Shown here: positions 48,492 through 62,082 of the stretch, piece after piece
How positions within the stretch are numbered: position 1 is the stretch's first letter
Layout of the letters: each line of letters begins with the position of its first letter
Origin: Trematomus loennbergii
Lineage: Eukaryota > Chordata > Actinopteri > Perciformes > Nototheniidae
Length of the DNA stretch: 64,000 nucleotides
Direction: 5' to 3'
Assembly (NCBI GenBank): GCA_012861695.1
Contig: JAAOOA010000618.1
Location: forward strand, 704,349-768,348
The notes under the pieces: generated by a model
Databases searched by the model: none
Told to the model about the DNA's origin: nothing
What the model saw: the letters and a program-made list of their open reading frames with translations, nothing else
Translations under genes and position numbers: made by a program

Positions 48492-48530
48492 TGTGTGTGT
48501 GTGTGTGTGCGTGTGCGTGTGCGTGTGTGG
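48461..48530 (+). repeat. (TG)n microsatellite with GCGTGTGC block
   Basis: TG tract with one GG slip and alternating CG steps. Confidence 0.95.
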
Positions 48531-50236
<1,706 letters not shown>

Positions 50237-50362
50237 TTGCATTTAGCTGACTGGGCTTAAAGCGATACGGGACGTTACAAACGAGCCGAGTCAAAGTGTC
50301 AGGTTCAGTTTGGGACTGGGACACATCAGGGGATATAAAAAGAAATACACATATTCTACGCC

Positions 50363-51618
50363 TTAAAGGTCACCTATCTGCAAAATCCACTTCTCCATGT
50401 CTCTTCTACATCAACATGTGTCCCCTCTTCTTCACGTCTCTTCTACATCAACATGTGTCCCCTCTTCTTCATGTCTCTTCTACATCAACATGTGTCCCCT
50501 CTTCTTCATATTCTTTACATCAACATGTTTCATGTCTCTTCTACATCAACATGTGTCCCTCTTCTCATGTCTCTTCTACATCAACATGTGTCCCCTCTTC
50601 TTCATGTCTCTTCTACATCACATGTGTCCCCTCTTCTTCATGTCTCTTCTACATCAACATGTGTCCCCTCTTCTTCATGTCTCTTCTACATCAACATGTG
50701 TCCCCTCTTCTTCATGTCTCTTCTACATCAACATGTGTCCCCTCTTCTTCATGTCTCTTCTACATCAACATGTGTCCCCTCTTCTTCATGTCTCTTCTAC
50801 ATCAACATGTGTCCCCTCTTCTTCATGTCTCTTCTTACATCAACATGTGTCCCCTCTTCTTCATGTCTCTTCTACATCAACATGTGTCCCCTCTTCTTCA
50901 TGTCTCTTCTACATCAACATGTGTCCCCTCTTCTCATGTCTCTTCTACATCAACATGTGTCCCCTCTTCTTCATGTCTCTTCTACATCAACATGTGTCCC
51001 CTTCTTCATGTCTCTTCTACATCAACATGTGTCCCCTCTTCTTCATGTCTCTTCTACATCAACATGTGTCCCCTCTTCTTCATGTCTCTTCTACATCAAC
51101 ATGTGTCCCCTCTTCTTCATGTCTCTTCTACATCAACATGTGTCCCCTCTTCTTCATGTCTCTTCTACATCAACATGTGTCCCCTCTGTGGAAAGAGACT
51201 CTGAAAGTTTCAGGAACAAAGATTCTCTCTCTTTTTGATCCATTTCTAAAAAACCTGTCTGAAAATGAGCTGATCAGATTTTGGCCACTTTATGATGTCA
51301 TAACGATGTTTGTCTTGTGTAACCATTAGCCAATCAGCAACCAAGGTAACCCCCCCACCTTATCACCTGAATCTCCTCCTAGAGCACCATTGAGTTCTTT
51401 GTAACCAAATCTCTCAGAGGGGCGTGGGGAGGGGCTCCTTATTTTCATCTAAAGTAACAGACAGAGAATCAGCACTTTGGAAACAGGGCTGAAACAGAGG
51501 GGATTATGGGTAATGCTGCAATGATCTGTTTGTGTTTCAGCCAATCAGAGACAGGCTCTGTATATATCTGAGACCTATAATATATGATTAAAAACAGTAT
51601 AAATATAGTGACCTTTAA
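50363..51618 (+). mobile_element. TTAA-target MITE with 37-bp array (family B, copy B)
   Basis: TTAA at 50363-50366 and 51615-51618. Left terminus TTAAAGGTCACCTATCTGCA. The body is near-identical to copy A, but it lacks the hAT insert: CTCCTTATTTTCATCTAAAG is continuous at about 51437. Confidence 0.9.
50393..51187 (+). repeat. 37-bp minisatellite, 22 units (family B copy B)
   Basis: Same unit as copy A. The first seven units carry most of the deletions; the last are almost identical. Confidence 0.95.
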
Positions 51619-52450
51619 ATCACAGCATTTCTTTAAATGTAATTCTCTCTTTACTCCCTTCATCTCTTTCCATGCTTCTGCCTTTCTCCTCCTCTTCTTC
51701 CCTTGATGCCAATCCCTTTCTCCTGGCCTCTGTGTGCTTCCTCCCACTCGCCCACCCACTCTGCTCCTCCATCAGCAGATAAAGTGCCCTGCTTCTTACC
51801 TTCTCCCTGAGGAGCACACTGAATGTAACCTCCATCATCCCAAACACTGAATTACATTTACAGCTAGTTCATATTTCATGCAATTGATAGTGAATTTGTA
51901 CTTTTTTTAAGATCCTGTTGTACCCTCAACCTCTGAGTGAACTCTGCGTGACAAACACAGTCGTCTCACCACCTAATCTGAAATCACAATTTAGGCAAAT
52001 TAGCAAAGTGAGCCTGCGTGCCATGGGCCTGATCCGGCACAAACATGGAGGGAGAGGCTATTTATTTAAAGTTCAGCTTCCAAGTCAAATGTAGCTCCAG
52101 GAGAGTCTGGATATCACTTCATCATCCTGAGTAATCCCTGCTTTGTGTAGCCATGCAGGAGGAAGAGATGTGTTAATAAGCTGGAGCAGAGCAAAGGGAA
52201 AAACACTGCGTACTCCTGGAGATACGAGGAGTCGATGCGGAGGGAAAGACCGGGCTTTGATAGTGATGGATGGAAACTTGTGTTCTTGTTTTGTGAAAGT
52301 TGTCTGGGGTTAAAGCTGCAGCAGCTTCAAAGCAGGCAGAGGGAGTTCTCGCCTCAGATAGCGGGCGTTTAAACACACTCCCACACTGCTGCTTCCAAGA
52401 AACTCAGGGAAAGTCATGTTTACTTTATTCCAAAATACACTGCTGGGAAA
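51619..52450. other. No gene recognised
   Basis: Ordinary unique-looking DNA. Confidence 0.4.
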
Positions 52451-52475
52451 TGTGTGTGTGTGTGTGTGTGTGTGT
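52451..52475 (+). repeat. (TG)n, short
   Basis: 25-bp TG tract. Confidence 0.9.
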
Positions 52476-52803
52476 TGCTCACGGTACTCTCTGTGGCGTT
52501 TCATTTCACTAGGATATGATTTCATCCTCAGGCCGAATCACCGTGCCGTGGAGCATGTTTATTGCAGCACAGGTGCACAGAACATGTAAATATGTGGATA
52601 TAAAGTGGCGTGGAGAAAGAGAAGCAGAGAGATGAGATGGTGGGATGGATGGTGAGAGGTGAAGGGGGGAATAATGTGTCCTTCATGGGGTGAGACTGGA
52701 CAGAAAATGGCTCGGCGAGAAACTAAATTGACTCCATTACAGGAGCAGCGCGCCGGAAAGCTTCGGTGACATCAGAGACCCACCCTCAGAGGGGAGGGGG
52801 GGG

Positions 52804-52804
52804 G

Positions 52805-52835
<31 letters not shown>

Positions 52836-52842
52836 TGTGTGT

Positions 52843-52914
<72 letters not shown>
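52804..52914 (+). repeat. (TG)n microsatellite
   Basis: TG tract with two GG slips, preceded by a G-rich run. Confidence 0.95.
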
Positions 52915-52915
<1 letters not shown>

Positions 52916-53002
52916 TGCTGCAACACACTGTGGTCACTGCTGCTTTACATGTGTTACACGTGACATAGAGGGGACACCTGCAGTCACTGATGAAATGAAT
53001 GT

Positions 53003-53500
53003 GTACTGCATTATATTAACACATACATTTTTAGTATTATTTTGGTCTATAAAATGTCTTAAAATAGCACAAATAGTCCATTCTAGTTTCTCTAAGTCCA
53101 CATGTCTTCTGCTAAACGTCAAAAACCCAAACATAATCACTTTAATATGATGTTATTATGTAAAAAAACTCCATATCTCCATATTAGAGGGTCTCACTCT
53201 TGCAGCTCTGATTAATTAAATGGTCCAAAACGTACTGCATTATATTAACACATCATTTGATTGCACAAAAATGAGGTTAGAGATAATTTTTGAAGCGATT
53301 TATCTGAGCTTTATTTTCTAGAGTAGTGGTTTGGTCTATAAAATGTCTGAAAATGGCAAAAATTGTCCAAACGTCTGCAGCTAAAAGTAAAAAACCCAGA
53401 CATAATCGCTTTAATATCATGTTATTATTTTAAAAAAGTCAATATCTCCATATTAGAGGGTCTCATTCTTGCAGCTCTGATTAATGAAATGGTCTAAAAC
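53003..53500 (+). repeat. Imperfect tandem duplication, about 230-270 bp units
   Basis: TACTGCATTATATTAACACA, TTGGTCTATAAAATGTCT, AAAACCCA-ACATAATC-CTTTAATAT and ATCTCCATATTAGAGGGTCT each occur twice, in order, in 53003-53228 and 53230-53500. Confidence 0.85.
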
Positions 53501-55235
53501 ATTGTGCACATAAAGAATGATGATGGCAGATAGAAATGCAATACGTAATGTCTCGTTGTAATATTGAGTTAAACCTGTAGCTGTTCATGTCTCCTTATCT
53601 TTACGAGCATCCAGCTGTTGAACCGTTCTGCATGTTCGCCTGTGTCTCAGAAAACAGGTGCAGTTTCTCCACAGCGCTCAACACCACCAACTAAATTCAA
53701 AACACAGTTCAAACTCAGTCCTGCATCCTACCTGCAGCGTGTCAGATTACACAGGATCAAGAGAAGGTCATGCTACATGTCGACGTGTCACGTTACTGTG
53801 TGTGTGTTCTCCAATATGTTTGTGTTCATTAATGAAGCCTCATTGTTGACACAGTGACAGAGTAGTGGTTTCAATATATCCTGCTTTATCTGGATCAATG
53901 CAGGACGGCCCATTTACCTGGTTTCAAATGACATTTCTAGGTGCGATTGTTCACACTGCGATCCAAATGTTGACTCATACCAACGGGGACTTCCTCTGAG
54001 TTCAGCCTCCGTTATTTATAGAGGCAGGAAAGCAAAGAGGGAAGATGTAACCAAGACAACAGCGGATACTTTCACACTTTGAGCTGAATGGAAAAAGGAA
54101 AGCGTACAATTATGTGTCCTCCTTTTTTCGTACAGCTGCCTGATTATAGAGAGAGAAGAAGATGGAGGATGCATCCAAACAGAGCAGAGTGCAGCATGCT
54201 TTCAGACAATAACACCTCGTAAAGACACGTCTGCAGTCTCCAGATTGTGTATCAAGTTGGTGCCAAAGTTATACAAAGAGGTGGCGTTGCTTCTTCAGAG
54301 AAAACAGACAACCTGAGACTCAGCGGTGAAGAAATGCATCAAGATATGGCGCGCCTGATTAGAGGTTAGAGGAGTAATTACGGCGCTGTACGGAGTAGTT
54401 AATTAAGAGCAGCTCTTGCAGATCAAGCGTGTTGGACACACAGGATGGCAGGGTTTTGCAGCTGTGTTCCTATTGGCTCTCTGCCCAGGACTCGCCTCTT
54501 CTTCTGTTTCCCCCAAAAACAATCCTTGTGTCTTCTGAGAAACCAAAGCACCTGCTCTCTGGTTTGTGCCCGACACATTGCTGTCTTTAAGTTTGGAAAT
54601 ATGCTACTCAGGAAACTCTCAGGAGCAAATATACACTCTGATTTTAAGTGATGGTGCAGTCAGTGATGCTACTTGACTTATGTTTGGAACAGGCTAAATA
54701 AAGTCCAAGAAATTGACAGTTGTTGCTTTAGGTTGTAACGTTTTCTAGCCTAACATTTCAAATGTACAGTCCGTCTCCTTTGCAATTGCCTCATGATGTT
54801 TTAAATGCAAACCTTAGTTGATGAAGTTTGAGTTGCACCTGGTGAAAGTGTTATCTCTGCATCTGCAAGTAGGTCTAAGTACTCTAACTGTAGTTAAAAT
54901 TATACATTTAAATCCACTACAGAAGAGACAGGTTGTTCTCTTATATTAGTTGGAGTCTGGACTCAAAGAGAGACACGATGGAGAGCTGGAGCTTTGATGG
55001 CAAACACTGAGGGTTTATTTGGAGCTTCGGCCGGAGAATTCACAAGACATGACCGTTGACCACACGGTTGAGATGCCACAATCAATTCTGAAGACCCTCC
55101 TGTAGCTCCAGGTTTGAACTAGTTCAGAGTGTAATAATCAACATTCCTCAATAGATAGACTAAACAGCTGAGGACACTGAATCACATTTCTTGTCGCTTA
55201 TGGCTCGGGGGTCATCTACGCCCCGAGAAGGATGT
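53501..55235. other. No gene recognised
   Basis: Nothing identifiable. The stretch at about 54330-54430 is repeat-free and contains GGCGCGCC. Confidence 0.4.
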
Positions 55236-55243
55236 GTTCCAGG

Positions 55244-55547
55244 TAGGGCTGTGCGATTATGGCAAAAATCATAATCACGATTATTTTGGTCAATAATTGA
55301 TATCACGATTATTAAAAACGATTATCCATTTACTTTCAAAAAAAATTTGAACAGTATGTTTTTAACAGTTGATTACCCTAAACTTTAAGTATAATTCAAC
55401 AGAAAAAACAATAAAAAAAAATATATAACATTTAAAAAAAAAATGTAATTAAAATAATAATCGTTTTATTTCGATTACATTGTTTTCGTAATCGTTGCAA
55501 GCCAAAATCGTAATCGAGATTAAAATACGATTAATTGCACAGCCCTA
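55244..55547. mobile_element. hAT-type MITE (family D)
   Basis: TAGGGCTGTGCGATTATGGC ... TTAATTGCACAGCCCTA, with a perfect 8-bp duplication GTTCCAGG (55236-55243, 55548-55555). Same family as 27665-27922, in inverted orientation relative to it. Confidence 0.93.
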
Positions 55548-55555
55548 GTTCCAGG

Positions 55556-56540
55556 TGTCCCACAACAATAACTATCTCGACCGAGAGTTGCCCGGTCACA
55601 AACTGGCAACAACAACAACATGCTAGGGCGGCCCCTCCTTAAGGGAGATAGCGGCTGCTCAAGGCTGGTCAGCTGCGTCAGAGGGCGAAAGGTAAACATG
55701 CAGGGCGAAATTATTCCCTGACAATAGGTAAAATAATTTGGTAAATATGAAGCAGATTTTAGCAAAAATCCAATATCATGTATCCCTAATTTGTGCTTCA
55801 ATGGACCTAAAACAGAACGGTGACATTTATAAAGTTATTTGAGAGAAACTGGAGGTTAAAGCTTTATATTACATGTTTAAAATTCTAAACAATATAACAC
55901 CGTTACCATGGGAAAACATTTTGTCTGCTTTATTTACAACTTTTGGGCTATTTATCTTTCTCCTACACATGTGTATAATGAAGTAGAAATTCAAATTGTT
56001 CGTCTCTCTTGAATGCAACCTAAATGAAAGTAGTTTGTACATTTTTAAAAGAGTATACACTACTTATTCTCTATCACAATAACAGCAGCATAATAATATG
56101 TAATCCATGTCAGGAGAGACGTTCTGTGCTCTGATATTAAAATTAAGTTTGCATATTGGCTTCAAGTAAAATAAGATGGAAAATCTAAAGCGTACATCTG
56201 CAAAAATCCAATATCTGGACCGATTTCAGTTTGTTTTTAATTAACTACAGTTAGAATAGTTAGACAAAGAGAGTCCTTCATGGTTAATGCATCAGAGGCC
56301 GCTTCTCCTCTCTCTCCCCCTCCATTATTGATGCTTGTTTCCAGAGACTTTGTAAAGCGACTGATTTCCGTCCTGATCCATGAGTGACAGTCACTGACCG
56401 AACGTCTTTTTATAGGAGAAGCTCTGCACACAATGTCCCACTTCCTTCATGGCAAGAGGGCGTCCTGTACGTCTCATGTCATCCCTCCTGCCGTGAAATA
56501 CTCTCAAACCTTTCCTTAGATCCTTAGTCTTCTGTGTTGT
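55556..56540. other. No gene recognised
   Basis: Short frames only. Confidence 0.4.
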
Positions 56541-56548
56541 GTTGAGAT

Positions 56549-57994
56549 CAGAGATGGCAAAAGTACATCCTTTACTCAAGTAGAAGTACAGATACTCGTG
56601 TTTAAAAATACTCTGGTGAAAGTAGAAGTACTGACTAAACTTCTTTACTCAAGTAAAAGTAAAGAGGGCTTTGAAATGTACTTCAGTAAAAAGTACCCAT
56701 AACTAGCAGCTGTTTTAAAGAGTACCTGACCTCCCTTTATATTAATAGAACAATAATGTCATTGTTAGCTAATGAATGTTTCCATGCTGAACAACGGCAA
56801 CATGACAACGTTTTCATTGGTCCCTCTTCTTTAGAGAAGACCAGGAAATGATGGATACACGGATCGTGTTCAAATCAATAGGCACGCAATGACTCTAAAT
56901 AATAATGATCACGCCACCAAACACACATTCAAACTAAAGGAACCAGCCTGTTTGGGAAATGTGAGAAGTAGAAAGTACAGGTATTTGTGTTCAACATGTA
57001 AGAAGTAGAAAGTACAGGTATTTGTGTTCAACATGTAAGAAGTAGAAAGTACAGGTATTTGTGTTCAACATGTAAGAAGTAGAAAGTACAGGTATTTGTG
57101 TTCAACATGTAAGAAGTAGAAAGTACAGGTATTTGTGTTCAACATGTAAGAAGTAGAAAGTACAGGTATTTGTGTTCAACATGTAAGAAGTAGAAAGTAC
57201 AGGTATTTGTGTTCAACATGTAAGAAGTAGAAAGTACAGGTATTTGTGTTCAACATGTAAGAAGTAGAAAGTACAGGTATTTGTGTTCAACATGTAAGAA
57301 GTAGAAAGTACAGGTATTTGTGTTCAACATGTAAGAAGTAGAAAGTACAGGTATTTGTGTTCAACATGTAAGAAGTAGAAAGTACAGGTATTTGTGTTCA
57401 ACATGTAAGAAGTAGAAAGTACAGGTATTTGTGTTCAACATGTAAGAAGTAGAAAGTACAGGTATTTGTGTTCAACATGTAAGAAGTAGAAAGTACAGGT
57501 ATTGTGTTCAACATGTAAGAAGTAGAAAGTACAGGTATTTGTGTTCAACATGTAAGAAGTAGAAAGTACAGGTATTTGTGTTCAACATGTAAGAAGTAGA
57601 AAGTACAGGTATTTGTGTTCAACATGTAAGAAGTAGAAAGTACAGGTATTTGTGTTCAACATGTAAGAAGTAGAAAGTACAGGTATTTGTGTTCAACATG
57701 TAAGAAGTAGAAAGTACAGGTATTTGTGTTCAACATGTAAGAAGTAGAAAGTACAGGTATTTGTGTTCAACATGTAAGAAGTAGAAAGTACAGGTATTTG
57801 TGTTCAACATGTAAGAAGTAGAAAGTACAGGTATTTGTGTTCAACATGTAAGAAGTAGAAAGTACAGGTATTTGTGTTCAAATGTAAGAAGTCAAAGTAA
57901 AAAGTCGTCAGAAAAATAAGTAGTGGAGTAAAGTACTGACACCAGAACAATGTACAGTAACGAAGTATTTGTACTCAGCTACTTCCCACCGCTG
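56549..57994 (-). mobile_element. hAT-type MITE with internal minisatellite (family A, copy 5)
   Basis: Begins CAGAGATGGCAAAAGTACAT and ends TACTTCCCACCGCTG. The flanks are a perfect 8-bp duplication GTTGAGAT (56541-56548, 57995-58002), which fixes the superfamily as hAT-like. The core is intact (about 56695-56965). No ORF. Confidence 0.96.
56966..57888 (-). repeat. 37-bp minisatellite, about 25 units (family A copy 5)
   Basis: The most homogeneous array: nearly every unit is identical, apart from one single-base deletion at about 57501 and a truncated last unit. Confidence 0.96.
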
Positions 57995-58220
57995 GTTGAG
58001 ATTATGATGGCTTTTGTTTGCAGTAGTAGGATAATTAGTGCGTCAGAAGACTACAGAAGGACATTCTGCTCTTTTAATTTCACTTAACCCTTATTATGTG
58101 CACTGATGTGATCTGGCCTGCCTCCCTCTTTACTCTCATTAGCAGCGTAATTATCAAACAGAGCCTGGAGACACAGAGCGAAGCAGCATGGAGGTACGAG
58201 AGCTCCGTTATTAGACCATA

Positions 58221-58344
58221 TTAATGAGTCCCATCCTGACTCAGCTCCTGTCGTCTAAAGGAAACTTCTCACACCTGCATCTCCTCATTTTCTAAAGACA
58301 CTGAGACTAGGAGTGTTTCCTCTGCAGCCCATCAGCACAATTAA
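58221..58344 (+). repeat. TTAA-bounded direct repeat, left unit
   Basis: TTAATGAGTCCCATCCTGAC ... CCCATCAGCACAATTAA. A second copy starts right after the MITE, at 59092. Confidence 0.9.
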
Positions 58345-59095
58345 AGGGCTCCTATCATGCAAAATGCACTTTCTGATGTCTTGTCTACATCACCATGTGT
58401 CCCCGGTGTGTCCCCGGTGTGTCCCCGGTGTGTCCCCGGTGTGTCCCCGGTGTGTCCCCGGTGTGACCCCGGTGTGTCCCCGGTGTGTCCCCGGTGTGTC
58501 AGGAACTCTCAAAGTGTCAGGAAATAAAACCCTCTCTCTTTTCCTCCGTACCCAAATCTCTAAAAACGGGGGAACAACGGAGCTGATCCAGATTTGCTGC
58601 GTCATAAAGACACTACTAAAATGTGGGCGGGCTTTACACCCACGGGCCAATCAGAAAGTTGCTATCAGAAACAATGCCCGACTGTTTTGGACGTCATATG
58701 GTCTTCGTTCACATTAGCATCGCTAACACTCAGAGCTAACCTGTACTGGAGAGAGTATGTGGGAAATAAAAAAAGGAACTCCGCTTGTGGTAAACCGGCA
58801 AGAGAAGAAGAGTTTGAGCTCCATACTGTTTCAGAAATAATCCTTGATGTGGTTTTGAACATGATGACGTTTAATCACGGCAGAATTTAGCTTCTGGTAT
58901 ATTCTGAGCAGGCATTATCTTTTTTCAAGCTAAGGACCCCGAATCAGCGTTTCTCTAACAGGGCTGAAACAGAGCGATATGAGGGATGTCTATTGGTATT
59001 TTGAGCAAAACACATCGTAGACATGTTTGTTATATATTTGTATATCTCTGAGACCCATCATATCTGCCTAAAGATAGCATGATGGAGATCTTGAA
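58341..59095 (+). mobile_element. TTAA-target MITE with 11-bp array (family B, diverged)
   Basis: Left end TTAAAGGGCTCCTATCATGC, then AAAATGCACTTTCTGATG; right end GCATGATGGAGATCTTGAA, an imperfect inverted match. The body shares GGAGCTGATCCAGATTTGC and other phrases with copies A and B. Confidence 0.8.
58401..58500 (+). repeat. 11-bp minisatellite, about 9 units, inside the MITE
   Basis: (CCCCGGTGTGT)n with one T-to-A change. It begins at ATCACCATGTGT, the same anchor as the 37-bp arrays in copies A and B. Confidence 0.95.
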
Positions 59096-59223
59096 TGAGT
59101 CCCATCCTGACTCAGCTTCTGTCGGATAAAGGAAACTTCTCACACCTGCATCTCCTCATTTAGCTAATAACACGGTGACCTCTCCATAGGAGTGTTTTCT
59201 CTGCAGTCCATCAGCACAATTAA
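59092..59223 (+). repeat. TTAA-bounded direct repeat, right unit
   Basis: TGAATGAGTCCCATCCTGAC ... CATCAGCACAATTAA, homologous to 58221-58344 with a few changes and a small insertion. Confidence 0.9.
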
Positions 59224-59331
59224 AGCTTTATGTTCAGGTCGCAGGTCTCCCGCTGCAGAGGAGGTGAAATGAAAGACACCGTGCGAAAGGAGGCTCATGG
59301 GAAAGCTGTGAGGGAGAAGCGATAAAGGAGG

Positions 59332-59406
59332 GGTGTGTGTGTGTGTGTGTGCGTGCGTGCGTGCGTGTGAGTGTGCGTGTGAGTGTGCGTGTGAGTGTGC
59401 GTGCGC
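59332..59406 (+). repeat. (TG)n with (CGTG) and (AGTG) variants
   Basis: TG tract grading into GCGTGCGT and GAGTGTGCGT units. Confidence 0.93.
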
Positions 59407-60414
59407 ATTGAAGGAGCAGGGGGGGATTATATGTCCTTGCATTTATGCTAAGAAAGACGTTTTCCTCACTTTAAAGTGTTTGACAGAGACGGGGGGGGGT
59501 TATATTTAACGGCTGGGAAAATAAATGAAGTGGAAGTTGAAGGGAAAGGAGAGAGAGAGGAGAAGAGAAGGACTTTTGAAGTTGGTTTTGCACCCCACAC
59601 TTCATTGTTCAGGTGCACTTTGCCCAGATCTGAAAGGGGCTGAATCTTTGGAGTCCGCTGAGGCTTATTTCCTTATCAAAGAGCGCTTTACCTCTGAGGC
59701 AGCGTGACTCTCTGCCCCGCCAGTGTGTTTGAATGAATCCTGCTTTTATTGGACCTCGTCAGGAGAGAGAGTTTCCATCTCTGTACCCCCCACTAGCTTT
59801 CTCTTTTGTTTGCTTTCAAAATATCAGCATGCACGGGGAAAACGTACTTTTGAAAGTTGTAATTCTTAAGATTTGCATGAAAGAAATTCGTTTTTTTTTG
59901 CAGTATTTATGATCAGAAGAGCCACTTCATGTATTATTGCACATGGGATTGTTTCTTTTTCTTGTGTTTGTGTGTCAGACATTCACGGTTTAATGTCAAC
60001 ATAAGGAAATAAAGGGATTTATGCACGTTTACTCAAACTATGTCTTTTCATCCCGAACATTTCCAGCTTCAAATAAGATTACGTTTTCACCACCAAAACT
60101 CCCATACTCTGGAATCAGTGGCATAAACAAGATGATTATCAGTTCTTTTTCTTGTGTGTGTTGGTCAGCCATTCATTGTTTAATGTAGACGTGTAAGAAG
60201 GAGTAACATGAAGAAGCTAAATATATGTTATAGGAGGAAACAGACGTCCCCGCGGGCGCTTTGTCCCTGGTTTTATTTTTACGTCTTGCCAGAAGGACTG
60301 ACTTCACGTTGCTCTACCTGTCCTGGATGTGGACATCCTCCTCCTCTGAGATCCCGCCCACACATCTGCGAGCCCACATGGCCGCCGGCAATGTTAGCAT
60401 CCATAAGAGGAAAG

Positions 60415-60415
<1 letters not shown>
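59407..60415. other. No gene recognised
   Basis: Two similar segments at about 59950-59995 and 60150-60190 share TTTTTCTTGTGT and CAGNCATTCANNGTTTAATGT, a likely old local duplication. Confidence 0.4.

Positions 60416-60496
<81 letters not shown>
60416..60496 (+). repeat. (CA)n microsatellite
   Basis: 81-bp uninterrupted CA tract. Confidence 0.95.
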
Positions 60497-60500
<4 letters not shown>

Positions 60501-60910
60501 AAACAGGAAGTACGGAAATGCAGCATCACCTGCCAGATGAATAAAGGATAGAGACAACACAAACAGAGGGATAGGAGCATAAAGCCTAAGTGGCTGAGCG
60601 GATATGCTGGAGAAAGGAAGAAAGGAAGGCATGATGGGATACAGTAGAGACAGCTGAGTCACTTGGCTTCTGTCTCAATAATCTGATATTGTTATTCATG
60701 TGCGGCAAGCTGCTCACACTGCCAGGGGCCATGTGCAGAAGCTGAATGACTGCACACAAATGACAAGCTAATGGACTTCAGTGGGAAGCTGCGTGCATGT
60801 TTACTCGCTGACATTTTGCAACATCATCACGGCTCATTATTGGCTTGTTTTGGTTTTCTGCACGAGGGTCGGCGATCGGCCCAAAATGGCAACGAGTCAG
60901 AGAGCAGAGG

Positions 60911-60979
60911 AGGTGTTGTGTGTGTGTGTGTTCTCACTCTTACTCTTTATCTAAGTGAACCTGCTCTCAGAGAGGTGTG

Positions 60980-61010
<31 letters not shown>

Positions 61011-61044
61011 TTATCGGAGTGAACCTGCTCTCACAGAGGTGGTG
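60911..61044 (+). repeat. Duplicated module with two (TG)n tracts
   Basis: TG tracts at 60914-60931 and 60976-61005 are each followed by GTGAACCTGCTCTCA-AGAGG (60954 and 61019), so the module TG tract + GAACCTGCTCTC is repeated. Confidence 0.8.
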
Positions 61045-61140
61045 TTTGAAAAGCAATCTCTCTTAAATTATTCCCATCGCTTGGGTTTACTTCAGAGAAC
61101 AATAACTCTATATTACATCATGACCTGACCAAAGCTGGGA

Positions 61141-61148
61141 CACACACA

Positions 61149-61238
<90 letters not shown>
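61141..61238 (+). repeat. (CA)n microsatellite
   Basis: CA tract with one ACC slip. Confidence 0.95.
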
Positions 61239-61253
61239 CAGCACATCTATAGG

Positions 61254-62074
61254 CAGAGGTGGAAGAAGTACTCAGATCTTGTACTTGAGTAAAAGTAGAA
61301 GTACTCAGGTCTGGTACTTAAGTAAAAGTAGAAGTACTCAGATCTTGTACTTGAGTAAAAGTAGAAGTACTCAGGTCTGGTACTTAAGTAAAAGTAGAAG
61401 TACTCAGATCTTGTACTTGAGTAAAAGTAGAAGTACTCAGATCTTGTACTTGAGTAAAAGTAGAAGTACTCAGATCTTGTACTTGAGTAAAAGTAGAAGT
61501 ACGCAGATCTTGTACTTGAGTAAAAGTAGAAGTACTCAGATCATGTACTTGAGTAAAAGTAGAAGTACTCAGATCTTGTACTTGAGTAAAAGTAGAAGTA
61601 CTCAGATCTTGTACTTGAGTAAAAGTAGAAGTACTCAGATCATGTACTTGAGTAAAAGTAGAAGTACCAGAGTATAGGAATACTCTGTTACAGTAAAAGT
61701 ACTGCATTCAAAATGTTCCTCAAGTGAAAGTAGAAAAGTATTCTCATCAAAATATAGTGAAAGTAGCGACAGTAAAAGTAGTCATTGTGCAGATTGGTCC
61801 ATTTCAGAATAATATATATATGTTTTATAATGATTGATCATGAAAGTGTTCTCAAAGCTGGTAAAGGTGCAGCTAGTTTGAATGACTTTGTATACTGCAG
61901 GGTAGCTTGTGGATTTACTCCAGGTGGAACTAAAGTCTGATTTAACACTTGATTATATTTCACATCATTCATCCACATCTGTGAAGTAACTAAAGTATTA
62001 AATACATGTAGTGGAAGTAGAAGTACACAGTATCATAACATGGAGTAAATGTTCTTAGTTTCTTGAAACCTCTC
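61254..62074 (+). mobile_element. hAT-type MITE with internal 33-bp array
   Basis: Left end CAGAGGTGGAAGAAGTACTC. The likely right end is CTTGAAACCTCTC, judged from the flanks TCTATAGG (61246-61253) and TCTATAGA (62075-62082), a 7/8 match. After the array it has the usual body of this fish MITE (GAATACTCTGTTACAGTAAA, TAAAGTATTAAATACATGTA). No coding capacity. Confidence 0.8.
61271..61668 (+). repeat. 33-bp minisatellite, about 12 units
   Basis: Unit TACTCAGATCTTGTACTTGA plus GTAAAAGTAGAAG. Early units alternate with a GGTCTGG...TTAAG variant; two later ones read ATCATG. Confidence 0.95.
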
Positions 62075-62082
62075 TCTATAGA

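Noticed and set aside
50296..51329. Overlapping long open frames (261-310 codons) in all three forward phases
   Set aside because: The 37-bp unit has no stop in any forward phase, and because 37 is not a multiple of three each phase cycles through all three readings. The frames are a by-product of the minisatellite.
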